This document shows positions 6,403 through 9,009 of a stretch of DNA of 9,009 nt, in pieces. The stretch lies in the NCBI GenBank assembly GCA_030151135.1, contig JASLEQ010000532.1, positions 1 through 9,009 on the forward strand, given 5' to 3'. The stretch comes from Candidatus Sulfotelmatobacter sp. GTDB taxonomy: Bacteria > Acidobacteriota > Terriglobia > Terriglobales > SbA1. Each line of letters opens with the position of its first letter. Within the stretch, counting starts at the first letter, position 1. A program made the translations under genes and the position numbers. The notes beneath the pieces were generated by a model, which was given only the letters and a program-made list of their open reading frames with translations, had not been told where the DNA came from and did not search any database.

Positions 6403-7553
6403 TGGCAGAAGAAGCCAATCTGAGCCAGGTAGACTCGCCGGAGGCGCGAAGATATAACCGCATCCGCCGCTGGCTTGGCATTACGGACTTCGCCGTCGGT
6501 TTCGTCTTTCTTGTGGTCTTGTTGGTGAGCGGCTGGACGAATGTTCTCCGCGACCTTGCCTATCGAATGGGATTTCAGAACTACTCCCTCTCTCTATTTA
6601 TGTATCTGCTGCTGATCCTGGGGATCAGCAAGGTGCTGGGCATCGGGCTCGAGTACTACGGTTTCCGGCTTGAGCGAAGATTTAAATTATCGTCGCAAAA
6701 ATTCGCGTCGTGGTTGTGGGATGAAATCAAGGCTTTTCTTGTCAGCATGGTGCTCGGCACCATAGTGATGGAGTTGCTGTATTTAACGATTCGCCAATGG
6801 CCGCAGAATTGGTGGATGCTGGCATGGGCTTTGTTCATGGTCTTGTTCGTGTTGCTGGCACAACTGGCGCCAGTCGTGCTGTTCCCCATCTTCTACAAGT
6901 TTGAGCCGCTGGATGATGAAGAGTTACGTCGCCGATTAGTGGTTCTTGGAGAGCGAGCTGGAACCCGCGTGCGCGGCGTCTACCGTTGGAAACTTTCTGA
7001 GAAGAGCAACAAGGCAAACGCGGCCCTGACGGGTCTGGGAAATACGCGGCGAATCATTCTGGCAGATACCCTGCTCGACAACTACACGCCCGACGAAATT
7101 GAAGCAGTGCTGGCACATGAGCTGGGACATCACGTTCACCGTCACATCATGAAGAGCATTTTCGTGCAGGCGGCCGTGACGTTCGTTGGATTCTGGGCAG
7201 CGAACTGGACGCTCCATTATGCTGTCGATCATCACATGTTTGAAGAGTTGTCAGACTTTGCGAATCTTCCTTTGCTCGCCCTGGTATCCGTGGTTCTCGG
7301 CTTTTTGCTGATGCCGGCACTGAACGCCTACTCCCGCTTCAATGAGCGGCAGGCGGACCGGTATGCGTTCGAATCGATTGCCAGCGTCGATCCCTTCGTC
7401 TCTTCAATGAATAAACTGGCCGAGCAGAATCTGGCGGAACGGACTCCTTCCAAATGGGTGGAGTGGTTCTTCCATTCGCATCCCTCGATTTCGCGGCGGC
7501 TGGCCTCGGCCAAGGCCTGGAGTAAGTCCCAGGGCGCGACCTCCCAGTTATGA
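6402..7553 (+). CDS. M48 family membrane metalloprotease, Ste24/CAAX protease-like
   Basis: A zinc endopeptidase embedded in the cytoplasmic membrane, of the M48A (Ste24-like) type rather than short HtpX. The 383-residue chain shows hydrophobic segments near 26-46, 63-85, 108-130, 137-160, 252-272 and 288-308. The catalytic motif is HELGHH (239-244; zinc ligands H239 and H243, catalytic E240), the third ligand is E315 in NERQADRYA, and FHSHPSISRRL (357-367) holds the conserved late His. YKFEPLDDEEL (165-175), SNKANAALTG (202-211) and the strand RRIILADTLL are typical of Ste24 relatives. Eukaryotic Ste24 trims prenylated proteins, but bacterial versions are thought to act in membrane protein quality control; the substrate here is unknown. 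The start overlaps the mutase stop by one base and the stop overlaps the next gene by four (ATGA), so it is the middle of a tightly coupled trio. Confidence 0.92.
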   Translation: MAEEANLSQVDSPEARRYNRIRRWLGITDFAVGFVFLVVLLVSGWTNVLRDLAYRMGFQNYSLSLFMYLLLILGISKVLGIGLEYYGFRLERRFKLSSQKFASWLWDEIKAFLVSMVLGTIVMELLYLTIRQWPQNWWMLAWALFMVLFVLLAQLAPVVLFPIFYKFEPLDDEELRRRLVVLGERAGTRVRGVYRWKLSEKSNKANAALTGLGNTRRIILADTLLDNYTPDEIEAVLAHELGHHVHRHIMKSIFVQAAVTFVGFWAANWTLHYAVDHHMFEELSDFANLPLLALVSVVLGFLLMPALNAYSRFNERQADRYAFESIASVDPFVSSMNKLAEQNLAERTPSKWVEWFFHSHPSISRRLASAKAWSKSQGATSQL

Positions 7554-8446
7554 GGTCAGGTATACGCTGGTGTCTACGCGCATGTTTCCTGCTCGCCGTT
7601 GTGCTTGCTACGGCGGGAGTTCAGCGAAACATACCTTGCACAAATTGCGCCAAATGGAACACGGCGCAAGCACCATTCCGTATCTTCGGAAATACCTACT
7701 ATGTGGGCACGCACGGGCTGACTTCGGTTCTGGTCACGTCGCCGGGCGGTCACATTCTGATTGATGGTGATCTGCCGGAATCCGCACCTCTGATTGCCAA
7801 CAATATTCGATCGCTTGGATTCCTCCTGCAAGATGTGAAGGTGATCGTGAATTCCCATGTGCATTTTGACCACGCCGGCGGTATCGCAGAGTTGCAGCGT
7901 CGGACAGGGGCGCGGGTCGTCGCGAGCGAGTGGAGTGCGCGTGTCCTGCGGCATGGTGGCGTGGCGAAAGACGATCCACAATTTGGCACGATAAGACCGA
8001 TCGCGCCGGTGAAGAATGTGAGCACATTTCGCGACGGCGAAGTCATTCAGGTCGGCGAGGTTGCCATCACGCCGCATCTTACACCGGGACATACTGCGGG
8101 TGGCACGAGTTGGACATGGAAATCGTGCGAAGGAGCTGTCTGCCACGATATGGTGTACGCGGACAGTTTGAATCCTGTTTCTGCTGCGGGCTTCCGGTTC
8201 AGCCGCGACTATCCAAACGTGGTCGAGGCTTTCGAGAAGAGTTTTTCTTTTTTCGAGACCGTGCCCTGTGATGTGCTGATTACAGCGCATCCAGATGCGT
8301 CGGATCTGTGGGAGCGGCTGGCGCAACGGGAAAAAGGAGTGAATCCCGATCCGATGGTGAACCCGGGATCTTGCCGAGAGTTAGCCGCAAGCGCCCGAGA
8401 GAAGTGGCGGCAACGTGTATCTCAAGAGAAGCCCGGCAACAGATAG
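7550..8446 (+). CDS. Subclass B3 metallo-beta-lactamase, secreted
   Basis: An MBL-fold hydrolase of 298 residues with the complete B3 zinc-site set: H103, H105, D107 and H108 in NSHVHFDHAGG, H181 in TPGHTAGGTSWTW and H247 in ITAHPDASDLWERL. FGNTYYVGTHGLTSVLVTSP (46-65), GHILIDGDLPESA and YADSLNPVSAAGFRFSRD (203-220, with the B3-typical serine) resemble L1, FEZ-1 and THIN-B closely. The N-terminus (basic residues, then hydrophobic 8-20, then ATAG) is a Sec signal peptide with cleavage near 22/23, so it acts in the periplasm. Cysteines C193, C198, C240 and C275 could form disulfides. By family it should hydrolyse beta-lactams including carbapenems, but a related non-lactam role is possible. The ATG overlaps the protease stop (ATGA); no separate promoter is visible. 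The stop is six bases from that of convergent kdsB. Confidence 0.88.
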   Translation: MRSGIRWCLRACFLLAVVLATAGVQRNIPCTNCAKWNTAQAPFRIFGNTYYVGTHGLTSVLVTSPGGHILIDGDLPESAPLIANNIRSLGFLLQDVKVIVNSHVHFDHAGGIAELQRRTGARVVASEWSARVLRHGGVAKDDPQFGTIRPIAPVKNVSTFRDGEVIQVGEVAITPHLTPGHTAGGTSWTWKSCEGAVCHDMVYADSLNPVSAAGFRFSRDYPNVVEAFEKSFSFFETVPCDVLITAHPDASDLWERLAQREKGVNPDPMVNPGSCRELAASAREKWRQRVSQEKPGNR

Positions 8447-8452
8447 GCGCTA

Positions 8453-9009
8453 TCAAGAGTTGCCTAATATTGCGATAACCCGCTGAAGGTCTTCTTCTGT
8501 ATCCACTCCGATGCTGTCATATGGAGTGTCGCCGACATAGATCGGAATTCCATTTTCCATGAAACGCAACTGCTCGAGGCGTTCTGCCTTTTCGAGCGCA
8601 GACTCTGGAAGCTTCACGAATCTGTCGAGCGCTGGTTTGCGGTACGCATATAGGCCCAGGTGCTTGAAGTAGCGCGGTTTCGTATTGTCGCGATCATAGG
8701 GAATCGCGGCGCGAGAGAAGTACAAAGCTCGGCCGTGCGGATCCGTGACCACCTTGACCGCATTGGGGTTCAGAATGTCGATCGCAGCCGCGAGAGTTTT
8801 CAGCGTTCCAACTTCTACCTTGGGATCCGACATTACATCCAGAAGGGTGGCGAGTTGCTCCTGGCAGACCAGAGGCTCGTCCCCTTGCACGTTGATGTAA
8901 ACATCCGCGGATTCGCGATCGGAAATTTCGTGGACGCGCTCGGTGCCGCTCTGGTGGGAGGGCGAGGTCATCTGTACATTCCAATTGTTAGCACGGCAAA
9001 CGTCCGAGA
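8453..9009 (-). CDS. kdsB: 3-deoxy-manno-octulosonate cytidylyltransferase, C-terminal part (5' end outside window)
   Basis: KdsB makes CMP-Kdo from CTP and Kdo in the cytoplasm, the activated sugar for the LPS inner core. The reading frame stays open to the right edge: the residues before the Met at 8971 read SDVCRANNWNVQ and run straight into MTSPSHQSGTERVHEI, which is conserved core sequence, so that Met is internal and not the start. About 184 of the usual 250 residues are present. Motifs: YINVQGDEPL (nucleotide and metal site), PNAVKVV, ALYFSRAAIPYDRD, HLGLYAYRKPAL, EQLRFMENG and the terminal VDTEEDLQRV. The stop is TGA at 8455-8453. The gene converges on the beta-lactamase gene with six bases between the stops and no visible terminator. 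It supports a Gram-negative host. Confidence 0.96.
   Translation of the reverse strand, partial: SDVCRANNWNVQMTSPSHQSGTERVHEISDRESADVYINVQGDEPLVCQEQLATLLDVMSDPKVEVGTLKTLAAAIDILNPNAVKVVTDPHGRALYFSRAAIPYDRDNTKPRYFKHLGLYAYRKPALDRFVKLPESALEKAERLEQLRFMENGIPIYVGDTPYDSIGVDTEEDLQRVIAILGNS

Noticed and set aside
7574..8326. 250-codon open frame on the - strand across the beta-lactamase gene
   Set aside because: Opposite a gene with a full set of active-site residues; no motif or ribosome site in the antisense frame.
8969..8971. ATG at 8971 as the start of kdsB
   Set aside because: The frame continues upstream to the window edge with family-like sequence, and starting there would remove the nucleotide-binding N-terminus.
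1..9009. CRISPR array, insertion sequence, tRNA or rRNA, phage or defence genes
   Set aside because: No regularly spaced repeats, transposase motifs, tRNA folds or defence domains were seen; the coding content is housekeeping and envelope metabolism.

Overview
The window reads as an ordinary chromosomal stretch of a Gram-negative bacterium with moderately high GC. Protein sequences and the gene set (recA with a Pro/Ala-rich tail, coaD, an AspB-type aminotransferase, a short type I mannose-6-phosphate isomerase, a single-domain GDP-mannose pyrophosphorylase, an M48 protease, a subclass B3 metallo-beta-lactamase and kdsB) look most like Acidobacteriota (Terriglobia/Koribacter-like). That placement is from memory of the families, not from a search. 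The kdsB gene implies an LPS-bearing outer membrane.

Layout. 1-602: 3' part of recA, entering from the left edge. 603-907: a 305-base gap holding a strong GC hairpin, a 72-base palindromic element bounded by a perfect 7-base inverted repeat, another small stem, and a plausible sigma70-type promoter (818-847). 908-2646: coaD and a class I aminotransferase, overlapping in ATGA, ended by a good intrinsic terminator at 2715-2745. 2751-8446: five genes on the + strand, manA, manC, a phosphohexomutase, a Ste24-like M48 membrane protease and a secreted B3 metallo-beta-lactamase; the last three are joined by 1- and 4-base overlaps. 8453-9009: the C-terminal part of kdsB on the - strand, converging on the beta-lactamase gene with only 6 bases between the stop codons; it runs off the right edge.

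How the genes work together. manA, the mutase and manC form a complete route from fructose-6-phosphate through mannose-6-phosphate and mannose-1-phosphate to GDP-mannose, the donor for mannosyl and deoxyhexose residues of LPS and exopolysaccharide. KdsB activates Kdo for the LPS inner core, so the right half has a cell-envelope theme. The M48 protease (membrane) and the B3 enzyme (periplasm) ride on the same transcript.

No new multi-gene system is evident. The most interesting non-standard items are the palindromic intergenic element after recA, a terminator hairpin placed almost on top of the manA start, and the translational coupling of a complete B3 beta-lactamase gene to a sugar-nucleotide operon.
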